Shown here piece after piece: positions 36,485-46,653 of a stretch of 64,000 bases of DNA (the stretch's first letter is position 1; each line of letters begins with the position of its first letter). The position numbers were made by a program, and so were the translations under genes. The notes beneath the pieces were generated by a model. It was not told the DNA's origin. It saw nothing but the letters and a program-made list of their open reading frames with translations, and did no database searches. The DNA comes from Diphasiastrum complanatum (lineage: Eukaryota > Streptophyta > Lycopodiopsida > Lycopodiales > Lycopodiaceae): the NCBI GenBank assembly GCA_029204225.1, contig CM055107.1, positions 42,282,007 to 42,346,006 on the forward strand. Reading direction: 5' to 3'.

Positions 36485-37545
36485 AGACAGTTCCAGCATG
36501 TAGGGTATATGATGAGCCGTTGCATGCTATCACACGTGCGCAACATTGGGCCTTAGATCAGACCAAGGACCCAACACAACCACACCCTCCGGCTAATACC
36601 TCCATGATTCCACAATCTTACCCTGACCATGTAGAAGCTCAAAGGCAATACCATGAGTTCCGAGATGAGTTTGATAGAGCTGAAGATAGAATTTCTACTC
36701 TGCCATCCACCCAATTACCTACGCAGGGGCAACCACCACGAGGGATAGAGGTTCTTTCCGATCTCTTACAAGCTCAAATCACTATGCCCTTCTACACGGC
36801 CGTAAAGTTTTCCAAACCCCTATGGAATGCCATACTGCAAAGCTCCCAGCAGCCTGATGTACCGGCTGAGTTGAGACGACCGAAAAATGCTGAAGTGGTT
36901 CATAATGTTGACATGAGCTTACTTTGTATAGGTGTTGCTAAAGGTAACAACGTCACTTTACTAGTACACTACCAATCTTACCCATATGTGCAAGCCATTC
37001 TCGATAGTGGGTCTGGCATGAATATTATCTCTTGATTTTTAGCCAAGGCATGGGAAATATGCACAGTGGAAAAGCTTAAGCACAAGTTACGCATGGCTGA
37101 CCAACGAATGACGACACATGCTGGTCACATAAGCAATTTATTGATTAATATTGTCGATTTGATTTTCACCTTAGAGTGAGTCCTACTAGATTTTCATGAT
37201 GAACCGCACACTTATCAATTCCTTCTTGGAACGCCTTGGTTAGAAATGGCCAGAGTGATTCAAGATTAGAAGAAAAACAAAATTTGTTTTAGCAACAGAG
37301 ACAAGAGAATCTCTATCGATGTCGCATGAAACATAAAACCTGCACGAATTGAAAATGATTGGTCTTCAACTACCCATGATGACCCCGACAATATCGATTC
37401 AACCATAAAGGGTCATTACGTGCAGAGTACTAATATCATTAACTGGGGACATGCTTTAGCGACCATCGATTGTGTCAATGCTACTCTTTGTGTGCAAGAA
37501 GTTCACGAAGAAAAGGGTAACTTGCCATTTAGCCCCCAACACTAA
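36485..37545 (+). pseudogene. Gypsy gag-protease segment in inverted orientation
   Basis: The plus strand reads ITMPFYTAVKFSKPLWNAIL, a gag-protease linker, and then YPYVQAILDSGSGMNIIS with the retropepsin DSG triad (about 36990-37035). A TGA follows, then further homology with stops (YQFLLGTPWLEMARVIQD). RT and gag on either side read on the minus strand, so this protease segment is flipped relative to the rest of the element, or comes from a nested second element. Confidence 0.75.
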
Positions 37546-37639
37546 ATGGAAATATAGGGGTCACTGAAGTACTGCTAGTTACATAGGTATGTAACATAGT
37601 ATGAGTGGTCATATGACATAGTATATAGTGCTGCGTTTT

Positions 37640-38560
37640 GTAAGGTCGGTGTAATGGACACTCATTACCGATATGCAGGCCACGACATTGTGGGCACTAG
37701 GTATCTTCTCACCTATGGATATCGTTACCAGATGGCAATTGCCCTGGCAACTGACTTTGGAAAGATTTTAAGACTTGTTGAAACTCTTTGTTGAGTTTCT
37801 CCTTCTGTTGTTGATGTTGTTGGTTCATCAACTCAAACTGAGATTTCCAGACTTGGTCTGAATCTAGGGGCTCACTTGGACGATTATCAAGGTAAACACG
37901 GTGAGCTCTTTTCTCTTTCTAGTCCTCATCATCAGACCCTTCATCCTCTGCACGAATGGCATCGGACATAGCAGACTTAAGAGTAAAATATTCTTCAGGT
38001 TTAAGCTCTTTTCGAAAGCGTTTTGGAAGGCCAAAAAAAACCATATGATCAACATTTTATCAGATGACTGTTCCTGGACTTGACTTTTGAGACACTTGAA
38101 GCGTTCGATATAGTCACGTATGCGTTCATCTTTTTTTATTTTTATATGACTAAGGCATACAAATGGGCTTTCTGTGAGTCTGAAAGGTTGGAAGCGTTTA
38201 ATGAAAGACTCTTTCAGCTCTGACCAATCTTGTCGATCATCACGATCGAGGTTAAAAACCCACTCTTGTTCTTTATCTACCATGGTCATTGAAAAAAGTT
38301 GGACTTTTGCATTGTCATTATATTCTCCATATACTTTGCATGCATTCTCAAAGACTTGTAAAAATCAATGAGGGTCCACATTACCATCGAACTTCGGTAA
38401 TTCCAATCGGGGTGTTCATTTGTCGGATCCTACGGTATGGTAAGCATGTTGAACATGTTGATCATCAAGATTAGGTGTTCATATGGATGGTCCAAGATCT
38501 TGATTTATGTGAGATCTAAGACGATAAGGCTTGTTCTCATCATTTGGATGATTGGTCGGT
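37640..38560 (-). pseudogene. Gypsy gag remnant with zinc knuckle
   Basis: The minus strand at 38289-37864 encodes WSELKESFIKRFQPF and DERIRDYIERFKCLKSQV, the retrotransposon gag domain. Below it, near 37700-37660, CPQCRGLHIGNEC resembles a CCHC knuckle one residue short before His. The knuckle is out of frame with the gag stretch. It belongs to the same minus-strand Gypsy as 34.3-36.5 kb. Confidence 0.8.
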
Positions 38561-38739
38561 GTGAACTCATCCATAACTCCTTCTGGTAAGTTGGCCACGA
38601 GAACTGATTGGAATCAACTCTGATTTGATGCAACTCCATTTTTCTTTTATTTATTTTTAATGTGTGATTGACAGTACCTTAGAATAATTATATTTTTAAT
38701 AGGAATTTTATAAAATATGGTCTGCCGGATCTTAGCAGA

Positions 38740-39120
38740 AGCTCAACGAATGCAACTGGACAGGACAATGTTGGATGCAACTATGTAAGGATAGTGTTTG
38801 ATGCAACTCTGTCAGATGCAAGTCGCTAGACAAAAGATCGTCGGATGCACGTCAGATGGGAATTAGTTCACACGCACTGTTGGATGCAACACTATTAGCT
38901 ACAATAGTGGGATGCAATACTAACGAATGGAAATTCGGATTCAACATTGGCAGATGCAACGTTGGATGCAACATCAGATGCAACACTAGCAGATGCAATA
39001 GGATAGGCTGGTCGTCGGATGCAATCGTCGAACACAACTATTTTGACTGGTCGTCGGATGCAATCGTCGTACGCAAAGTCGTTGGATGGACAGAAGGTCA
39101 TCGGATGCAATCATCAAACA
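38740..39120. repeat. Degenerate GGATGCAA repeat block (right)
   Basis: Seven exact GGATGCAA copies, with near variants CAGATGCAA and TTGATGCAA, lie in the leader side of the Gypsy element. The unit TGGTCGTCGGATGCAATCGTCG occurs twice (about 39010 and 39048). The motif is shared with 33925-34262. Confidence 0.65.
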
Positions 39121-40796
39121 AAATTTTTAGCTTGTCGTTGGGGGCACGTCGAATGGGAATGCAAGTGGCAGTTCAACCAACAGTTCTTTCACCCTTGAAA
39201 AAAATGCAAGAGTGATGGAGAGCGGTGGGTTTCTGGAACCGTTTGTGGTTGGGTGTGGATCGAATGATGATTTCAGATGCAATGTGTGTCGATAAAAAAT
39301 AAATAAATACAAAAATGCATGCAAGCAAACAGAAGCTCTGAGAATCATAAAATAAACTGGTGAAACAAATTCTTAAGCAAGATCGAAGAAGATTATCAGA
39401 AGCATCGACACCAATGTTTGCTAGTTCTACTCTCTAATTGCTCAGAATCCTCATGATTCTCTTCCTATTGGCAATCTAACATATTCCAGTTAGCTTACAA
39501 CCGACAAGGTCTGCTTGCTTCTCGACTTCTATGGGTTGTAGTATAGTAGTGATGCAATGGTGATGTATCTCGTCTACCAAATAGTACATCAATGACTTGA
39601 TCTCGATCCTACTGATAATGGATGCCCAACTTCATTCTGAATCTGTCAAAATTCGAATGCCTACGTTCTACAGTATGTTTTGGTTTTTTCTTTGATGCTT
39701 ACAGATTGTAGATTATTACTAATCTAAACTAAGGAGAACAGGATTGAGATTGAAACTTAATACAACTGAAATCAACAAATTCAACAACACAACACCTACA
39801 CTAAAACAATGTGAATCCTACAAAGTGCTTGTTACAACTGTCACTCAACACTTGTAACAAAAACTCCTCAGGGAGTCAAGCACCAAGTAGCATCAGATCA
39901 AAATGATTATGATCTACCACAAGGCCTTGCACATCTACTTGATTCAAAACACAAACCGAACTTTAAAGAGGAAGAATTAACAACAAAACACGTTCATACA
40001 TCACTACCCGGACTTAATGCTTGAAAATGGAGCACAGATGGAAATGCAATGGAGAGATATTCAAATTTCAATTCAACAGCATTTCAATACAATATCACAT
40101 GCTTGGAAACTCATGGAGGAGGCCTCTATGTATAGCCACAAGCTGGTGAATCCAATTCTAATATAATTTAGGTTCCACCTCTTACAACTGAGTGAACCCG
40201 ATTCTATAAAGATTTGGGTTCCACCTCTTACATGATAATAGGAGGCCTCTTCATTCAAAACATAACTTAAGTTTAGAAAGTCTAAGTCACTAGCTCCCAC
40301 ATGGTTTTCCATCTTTCTGGAATTACCATGGGGCTCACAAATTGTACATCTCAGTCTAGCACTAATAATTCTCATGCTCTCAGACTCGACTCTCAACTTC
40401 ATCTCTGCTAGAAGCCCTTTCGAGTGGAGAGGTTCCGCATCGACACCTCGGGAGATGGCATCAACTAACAATATATCACAAAAAATGCAAAACAATTGAG
40501 ATAATCACAAGCTTGATGCAAATCTCACTTTTGCTCATAGTTGATTCACACACACACAAGATCTCCAATTTGGAGTATTTACGTGAAGGAGCGAGTGACC
40601 TATTTCACACGTGTGGGACTACTACTAAACTTGCATTTTTGCCTCTCATAGTGCCTCATCCTTTTCCAATGAAATTGCACCAACTTGAAAAAGCTTACCA
40701 AAATTGTAACTTAACTACAAAAACTTGCTAGTTTACCTACATTGCTCTTAATATGATCCATAAGCCTCTCTATGCCTACTCTTCATATGTGGGAAC
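39121..40796. other. Repeat-derived sequence without a recognised gene
   Basis: AT-rich sequence, probably the 5' end of the Gypsy element and an older repeat. A minus-strand frame at 40495-40073 has no motif. The end (about 40500-40796) is the left half of an older repeat into which the copia at 40797 inserted. Confidence 0.4.
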
Positions 40797-41450
40797 TGTG
40801 AAAAATACAGATCCTAAGTGGATCTAAACTCCAAGATCATTGGCTTGAATGCTTGCACTCCAAACTACATAAGCTAGGAATTGGCAACACATTCTATGCT
40901 ACCTAGAATGCAAAGAACTTGATCAAAAAGCATTTATCACAAATGGAAACTTCCATAAACATCAAGTGCGGCCCAAAATAGCATTATACAGTCCATAATA
41001 CATCAGCCTACCACTTTTAGAAAGCACCTAAGATCATACACAATAGCTTGAAGACAATACACACAACAATGCTCTCAATGGAGGAAGAAACAATGACAAT
41101 GATCTATTGATCTCAATGAAGCATACAAAAGGTTTCTCCAACCTGTTCTCCACGAATTTCAGCCTAATATAGGTGAGAGAGATGACTCTCTCTCCTCTCT
41201 CTAGAACTTAGGACCCAATTTTAGGACACCAGTAACCTAAAATAGCCAATTTTGGCCTATATGTCCAAATAACATGATTTTAGTGTCATTTAGAAGGTCC
41301 CGAAGTTTGAGACTTCTTCAACATGAAATATATACTAGAATAAAAGTATCTAGGTCTCTTTCACACGTGTGAAAGGTTAGATCCAAAACTATGTACAAAA
41401 ATTGCCAATTTAGGCCTCAAACTAGCTAGGAAATGTTGACAATTTTCACA
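40797..41450 (-). repeat. 3' LTR of the young copia
   Basis: 654 bp. It differs from the 5' LTR at AGGAATT/AGAAATT, GCGGCCC/GCAGCCC, TTTTAGAA/TTTTGGAA and AGAATAAAA/AGAAGAAAA, and by an extra 8 bp near 41130. It contains the palindrome TTTCACACGTGTGAAA with a central CACGTG. Confidence 0.95.
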
Positions 41451-41463
41451 CTCCCTCTTCAAC

Positions 41464-43338
41464 TTAACTTGCTAGTTTTACAACACTACTTTGCTCCAAC
41501 CTAAGAATGATCTCCATCATGATGATAGATCTCTTTTCAAGTGTTCTAATATGTACAATATGAAGTACAACATAATTGATATAGATAATAGTGCCCATAT
41601 AGGATGCTTCACTATTTCTTACATCAATTTTACATAGAATGGTGAACAAGATACATGTAAAAGAACATAGAATAACAATGAAAGGATTCCTCCATGTATC
41701 CACCTTTGAGTTCTCTGTAAAACAGCAGCAAACAAGTTGTAAGTGAAAGTAACCAACAGGTGTTTGCATGCCTCGTCCACATTCCACTATGCCCATAGTG
41801 AATGCACCATGTATCTCCATGAATGAACCTCCATCACCACCTTGCCTTTGTAGATCTCCAATCCACGAAAGCCCTTGAGTGAATGAATGCCAAAATGATG
41901 TGTTCTCTGTTCCATTTGAATGAGCAAAACCTGAACTTGAAATACTTGAAGTATCTCCACAAGATTTGCATATAACGCTTGATCCTACATTGTCAACAAT
42001 TTGCCAATTTGCCAACACTAGGATGCTAGATCTTGAACTTTGCTCAAAAGTAAACATATTGACCACTTCCATATCTTTTGAGATTTGAATGAATGCATGT
42101 ACTTGATCATAAAAACCAGCAATGATAACTATTCCATCTCCAAGATCCAAAAGATGCAAAACTGTGGAACTAGTTTCATTGAATTTTGACAATTCCAACA
42201 CATTGACATGACAATGTTCATACATGAGATTAAACAAGTAAGGTAGAGTAAAAGGACACTTCCTTGCTTCTCCAAGAACCTTACTTGAACCTTCAAGGAC
42301 CTGTAAAAACAGATCCAAGATGCTTTGCCCATGTGGCTCCCCTTTCATGCTTTTGACTAGCTTCCAATTGCTACTTGCCTCTTGGTGTTGATGAAGCAAT
42401 TCAAGATCAACATCTTGATCTTCCAATAAAACATCAAGGACTTTGCATTTATAAACATCTTCAGATCTGAACCTCTGAAGATACTCCCTCTCAAACACAT
42501 GATTAACATCCCACAAGATCTCATCATTGCTTGATTTCAACCTTTCACTATAGTTAGTGAAAACAATGTCACCATCATAAACCAAAAGATAGATTTCTAC
42601 ACTTCTATCCAACATGAAGTAGAGTAGATGAAGTTGAGTATCAAACCTAATAAAACCAGCCCATTTGAGCTCAAACCAAACCTCAACGAGATCTTCCTTG
42701 CCTTGAAGAAATTGCCACTTGAGTTGCTCCATGTAAATATCTTCTTCAAGATCACCATTCAAGAAGGCATTAGTAACATCCATTTGCCACATATCCCAAT
42801 CATAAAGAGTTGCAAGAGAGATTAGGATTCGAATAGTTACCATCTTTGCCACGGGTGCAAAGGTCTCATCATAGTCAATACCATATTCTTGAGCATACCC
42901 CTTTGCCACCAACCTTGCCTTGTACTTGTTGATTGATCCATCTTGATTTGTCTTGATCTTGAAGATCCACTTACAACCAATTGCCTTCTTGTCCTTTGGA
43001 AGCTTTACCAACCTCCATGTGTTGCTTTTGATGAGTGCTTGATGCTCATGATCCATGGCTTGGATCCATTCCTTCTTTTGAATTGCTTCACCTACACAAG
43101 TTGGTTCATCAAAAGAGGTAAGAAAAGCAAAGTTAGAGTTGTCCACCACTTGCTTTCCTTTTTCATCATAGGTTAGCCTTGATGGCTTAGCCCTTTGCCT
43201 TTGAGTCTTCCTTGAAGTTTGCTTTGGAGTGGCATCTCCATCTTCATCCAAGACATCTTGCACATCATGATGATTAGTAGGCACATCAACATCAACATCA
43301 ACAACATTGGAAACATTCTCTTGCATGAAAGATGACAT
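41464..43338 (-). CDS. Copia RT-derived ORF with degenerate catalytic box and a long unrecognised C-terminus (624 codons)
   Basis: It overlaps the gag-integrase ORF by 41 nt in another frame. Residues 75-205 are clear copia RT (CKWIFKIKTNQDGSINKYKA, RLVAKGYAQEYGIDYDETFA, WQMDVTNAFLNGDLEED). After residue 205 the fingers/palm are shortened: the LYGLKQAP block is absent. The YVDD box reads YDGD (residues 254-257) in IYLLVYDGDIVF, abolishing a catalytic Asp. Residues from about 300 to 624 show no RNase H signature (no DWAGD, RKSTSG or DNQSA). They include a hydrophobic stretch at about 552-570 (FIVILCSFTCILFTILC). Despite this the frame stays open to a TAA 13 bp before the 3' LTR. It may be a captured sequence, a strongly remodelled RT/RNase H, or an env-like tail; these cannot be told apart by eye. 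Confidence 0.8.
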   Translation of the reverse strand: MSSFMQENVSNVVDVDVDVPTNHHDVQDVLDEDGDATPKQTSRKTQRQRAKPSRLTYDEKGKQVVDNSNFAFLTSFDEPTCVGEAIQKKEWIQAMDHEHQALIKSNTWRLVKLPKDKKAIGCKWIFKIKTNQDGSINKYKARLVAKGYAQEYGIDYDETFAPVAKMVTIRILISLATLYDWDMWQMDVTNAFLNGDLEEDIYMEQLKWQFLQGKEDLVEVWFELKWAGFIRFDTQLHLLYFMLDRSVEIYLLVYDGDIVFTNYSERLKSSNDEILWDVNHVFEREYLQRFRSEDVYKCKVLDVLLEDQDVDLELLHQHQEASSNWKLVKSMKGEPHGQSILDLFLQVLEGSSKVLGEARKCPFTLPYLFNLMYEHCHVNVLELSKFNETSSTVLHLLDLGDGIVIIAGFYDQVHAFIQISKDMEVVNMFTFEQSSRSSILVLANWQIVDNVGSSVICKSCGDTSSISSSGFAHSNGTENTSFWHSFTQGLSWIGDLQRQGGDGGSFMEIHGAFTMGIVECGRGMQTPVGYFHLQLVCCCFTENSKVDTWRNPFIVILCSFTCILFTILCKIDVRNSEASYMGTIIYINYVVLHIVHIRTLEKRSIIMMEIILRLEQSSVVKLAS

Positions 43339-45481
43339 CCCTACTTATGACAACTTTCTTTGTAGAAGGAATGTACACTTTGTAAGCCTTGCTTACTTCA
43401 CTATAGCCAATAAACACACCCTTCTTTGATGAAGGATCTTCTTTAGTTCTATCATCAAGTGTGATATTGACAAAACATGTACATCCAAAGATCCTACAAT
43501 GCTTGACACTCGGCCTTCTACCATAAAGAACCTCATGAGGAGTTTTACCATCCAAGGAAGCACTTGTCCATCTATTACATAGATAGTTAGCACATGCTAA
43601 AGCTTCCCCCCAAAAAGACTTAGCAAGATTAGCATGTAGTCTCATTGCCTTGGCACATTCACAAAGGGTTCTATTCTTCCTCTCGGCCACTCCATTCTGT
43701 TGTGGAGTCCTAGGACTAGACATCTCCCTCTTAATCCCATGTGCTATACAAAAGTCTTTGAACCTATTTGAGGTGTATTCCCCTCCATTATCAGATCTTA
43801 AGCATTTGATCTTTGTATTGAATTGGTTTTCCATTTCATTCTTGAACTTGACAAATGCAGCAAACACTTCATCCTTACTTTTAAGAAGATAGATCCAAGT
43901 ATACCTACTAAAGTCATCAATGAAAGTTGCATACATCTTTGCCCCACCATTGCTAGTTGTACTAGAAGAATGAATATCAGAATGCACAAGTTGAAAAGCT
44001 TCTTTAGATCTAGAATAAGCAAGTCTATGAGATTTGGACAAGACACAATGTTCACAAACACTATTGTTTGCAACAAGACTTTTAGGGAGACCAAGAACAA
44101 GCTCTTTCTTTGCCATTACCTCCAAAGATTTGAAGTTGGGATGGCCCAACCTCTTGTGCCAAACTTCTTGGTTTGTCAATTGCTCCCTAGCCATACATCC
44201 TTCATGATTAGAGATCACACATGCATCAAGCTTGAAAAGTTTACCATGCCTCCTACCTTGAGCAATCAAGGATCCACATTTACTTATCAAACATGCATCT
44301 CCAATGAACTCCACATCAAGTCCTTTGTCAATCATTTGACTTACACTAAGCAAATTCTTAGTGATTGAAGGAATGTACAAAACATTTTCAAGATTTGCTT
44401 TCCTATTTGTTGAAAGGGAAATAGGAATATTGCCTATGCCTTTGATGTCACATTGACCATCATTTGCAGTGTAGATGATGTTACCTTCTCCCTCATAAGA
44501 CAATAAGGATGTAAAGTATTCCTTATGTCTTGTCATGTGAGATGAGGCTCCACTATCAATCCACCAAGGATCATTATCATCTATGTTGGCTAACAAACTT
44601 GAAGTCATAACAAGTGATTCACATGTGTTATGTTCTTCCTCATCTATTGTAAGATTTCCTTGCCTCTCTCCTTGCTCTCTTTTCTTCTTATAACATTCAT
44701 TTGCAAAATGACCTTTTATCCCACAATAAAAGCACTTGAACTTTGACTTATTGTTCTTAGTAGAAGAGGAAGAGGAAGAGTGATCATCATGATCAAAGTT
44801 ACCACCTTTGGACCATTTCCCTTTGCCTTTACCTTTGCCCTTGAATTTGCCTTTTGTGAAGAAAGCCTCTTCACCTCCACCTTGCAAGGATGCACCATCA
44901 AGCTTTGATTGCAACCTATGTTCTTCAGCCAATAAGATTTCTTGCAAGTCAACCACACTTGGCAAGACTCTTTGAATGGCAAAACTTTGCACAAGGTTAG
45001 CATGTTCATTTAGCAAACCATTCAACATAACTTGGACTATTTCACCATCTTTTATGTTCTCATCAATGCATGCTAAATCATCACTTAGGGACTTAACTCT
45101 CAAGATAAATGCATGAGCACTTTCACCCTCTCTTTGCCTACTAGAAAATATTTGTCTCCTTAGGGTCAATACCCTAGATGTGGACTTTGATTCAAAGAGC
45201 TTCTTTAAGGCATTCCATGCCTCACTTGCACTTTGACACTTTCCAACTTCCTTGAGAAGTTCATTTGTAACATTCATTTTAATGATATGAAGAGCCCTTT
45301 TGGCCTTCTTATCAAACCTTTGTTGCTCTTGAAGTGTGAGAGGTCTCTCTTCAATTTCTGCAACTATGTCCATGAGTTCATTCAACTCAAGTAAGGACTC
45401 CATCCTCACTTTCCAAGTAGAGTAGTTTGATGAACTCAACCTTTCACTAGACTCTAGCATGATCCCACCATTGGAAGCCAT
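43298..45481 (-). CDS. Copia gag-protease-integrase polyprotein, 727 codons, intact
   Basis: The start is the ATG at 45481. Gag spans about residues 1-245 (SERLSSSNYSTWKVRMES, then AEEHRLQSKLDG and a Lys/Gly-rich basic run at 210-226). The CCHC zinc knuckle CFYCGIKGHFANEC is at 250-263. Protease has DSGASSHMT (DSG at 309-311). Integrase has HHCC (H442, H447, C476, C479) and a D-D-35-E core (D502, D564, E600) in SDNGGEYTSNRF and PQQNGVAERKNRT. No stop or frameshift occurs before the end. It closes with TGA just after VVISRDVIFHARE, where the canonical polyprotein would continue into the RT linker; the next ORF begins 41 nt upstream in another frame. Products act in cytoplasmic particles (gag, PR) and the nucleus (IN). 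Confidence 0.95.
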   Translation of the reverse strand: MASNGGIMLESSERLSSSNYSTWKVRMESLLELNELMDIVAEIEERPLTLQEQQRFDKKAKRALHIIKMNVTNELLKEVGKCQSASEAWNALKKLFESKSTSRVLTLRRQIFSSRQREGESAHAFILRVKSLSDDLACIDENIKDGEIVQVMLNGLLNEHANLVQSFAIQRVLPSVVDLQEILLAEEHRLQSKLDGASLQGGGEEAFFTKGKFKGKGKGKGKWSKGGNFDHDDHSSSSSSTKNNKSKFKCFYCGIKGHFANECYKKKREQGERQGNLTIDEEEHNTCESLVMTSSLLANIDDNDPWWIDSGASSHMTRHKEYFTSLLSYEGEGNIIYTANDGQCDIKGIGNIPISLSTNRKANLENVLYIPSITKNLLSVSQMIDKGLDVEFIGDACLISKCGSLIAQGRRHGKLFKLDACVISNHEGCMAREQLTNQEVWHKRLGHPNFKSLEVMAKKELVLGLPKSLVANNSVCEHCVLSKSHRLAYSRSKEAFQLVHSDIHSSSTTSNGGAKMYATFIDDFSRYTWIYLLKSKDEVFAAFVKFKNEMENQFNTKIKCLRSDNGGEYTSNRFKDFCIAHGIKREMSSPRTPQQNGVAERKNRTLCECAKAMRLHANLAKSFWGEALACANYLCNRWTSASLDGKTPHEVLYGRRPSVKHCRIFGCTCFVNITLDDRTKEDPSSKKGVFIGYSEVSKAYKVYIPSTKKVVISRDVIFHARECFQCC

Positions 45482-46653
45482 GATTCTAATGTTTCTTCAA
45501 CTTTTAGGTTCTGTCCTAAAGCACTTAGCACTCACTTTTCTCTCAACAAATGATAGATAAAGAGATCTATGAAGATTTAGGACCCTAAAACACTTCTATC
45601 TTGAACCTAGATGGTTTCCAAGCATAGAAAGGAAGATTGAAACACATGCAACACTTTGCACACACTAAGAATGGATTACAAAATCAAACCAACCTGAACA
45701 CACTCTTGCTTAAGCTCTCAAACTTTCCAGCAAGTGACCAAATCAAGTTATGGTGTGAAGAGTTACTTGCATTCTTAGAAAATACCCAAAACTAGGATGC
45801 CAAGATTACCTAGTAATGAACAAACTTGATCAACATATGATCAACACACTAAGATATTGATTCAACCTGTAAAACCACATGTAAACCACACTTCTAAAAG
45901 TTTATAAACTCCAGCAAGTGATAAATACAAGATTTAGAGGTGAATGAATGAGCACACTTAGTGAATCACAAGACTAGCTTCACTATCTTGTCAAATCTTG
46001 GTGTTTAGATGTAGATCTAAGATCACTTCACATGAGAATGTTCCTCAACCTGTTAAGAACCTAAAAACACACTTGCATAATGGTTAACACCTTCCAGCAA
46101 ATGCTCCAATCAAATTACATAAGGAGAGTTACTTACATGCTCAACAAAGTACACCAAAATTTATGCCAAAATTGATGACAATCTTTACAATATGCTCTTC
46201 ACAATGGAGCTTACAATATGTTCACCCAAAAAAGGGGATCTTTCATCCAAATGGGAGCTTTGCTCAGCCTTTAGGAGAATTACAACTCACTCAAAAGAGC
46301 ATTTGTCATCCACTTAAGGAGAAGTTTCATCCACTTAAGGAGAGTGTTCATCCAAGAATGGAGATTGTCAACAATAGGATTGAAAAGAACATTGTTAGTA
46401 TTGAATATGCACAAGCCTCACAATCACAAATGATTAGGTGTTATGATCTGATCCAAAATAGTTTCTTTTCAGCATTTGATCTTCAATAGACCTGAAATAT
46501 GCTTTTGATCCACAAGTTCAACTCACAAAACAAAAATTAGTAAGATTTGATCAACAAAGCAATGCAAAATCATGCTAGAACTTGATCAAACATCCAAATA
46601 TCACCAAAAATGGAATACTTACTATAAATAGAAGCCAACCAGCTCTGATACCA
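45482..46653 (-). repeat. Copia untranslated leader with degenerate tandem repeats
   Basis: Between the primer-binding site and gag lie at least three diverged units, each beginning AACCTG (45691, 45864 and 46047) and containing a TCCAGCAAGTGA/TCCAGCAAATGC block and AGTTACTTGCAT/AGTTACTTACAT text. Their spacing is about 173 and 183 bp. A second short repeat, CATCCACTTAAGGAGA, is at about 46309-46342. Confidence 0.6.

Noticed and set aside
36430-36485. CIRRHCYKDCP read as a zinc finger at the start of the inverted segment
   Set aside because: The minus strand still reads as RT upstream sequence here, so the Cys/His pattern is a shadow.
43823-44368. 181-codon plus-strand open frame inside the copia
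   Set aside because: Antisense of the intact integrase/protease frame; no independent motif.
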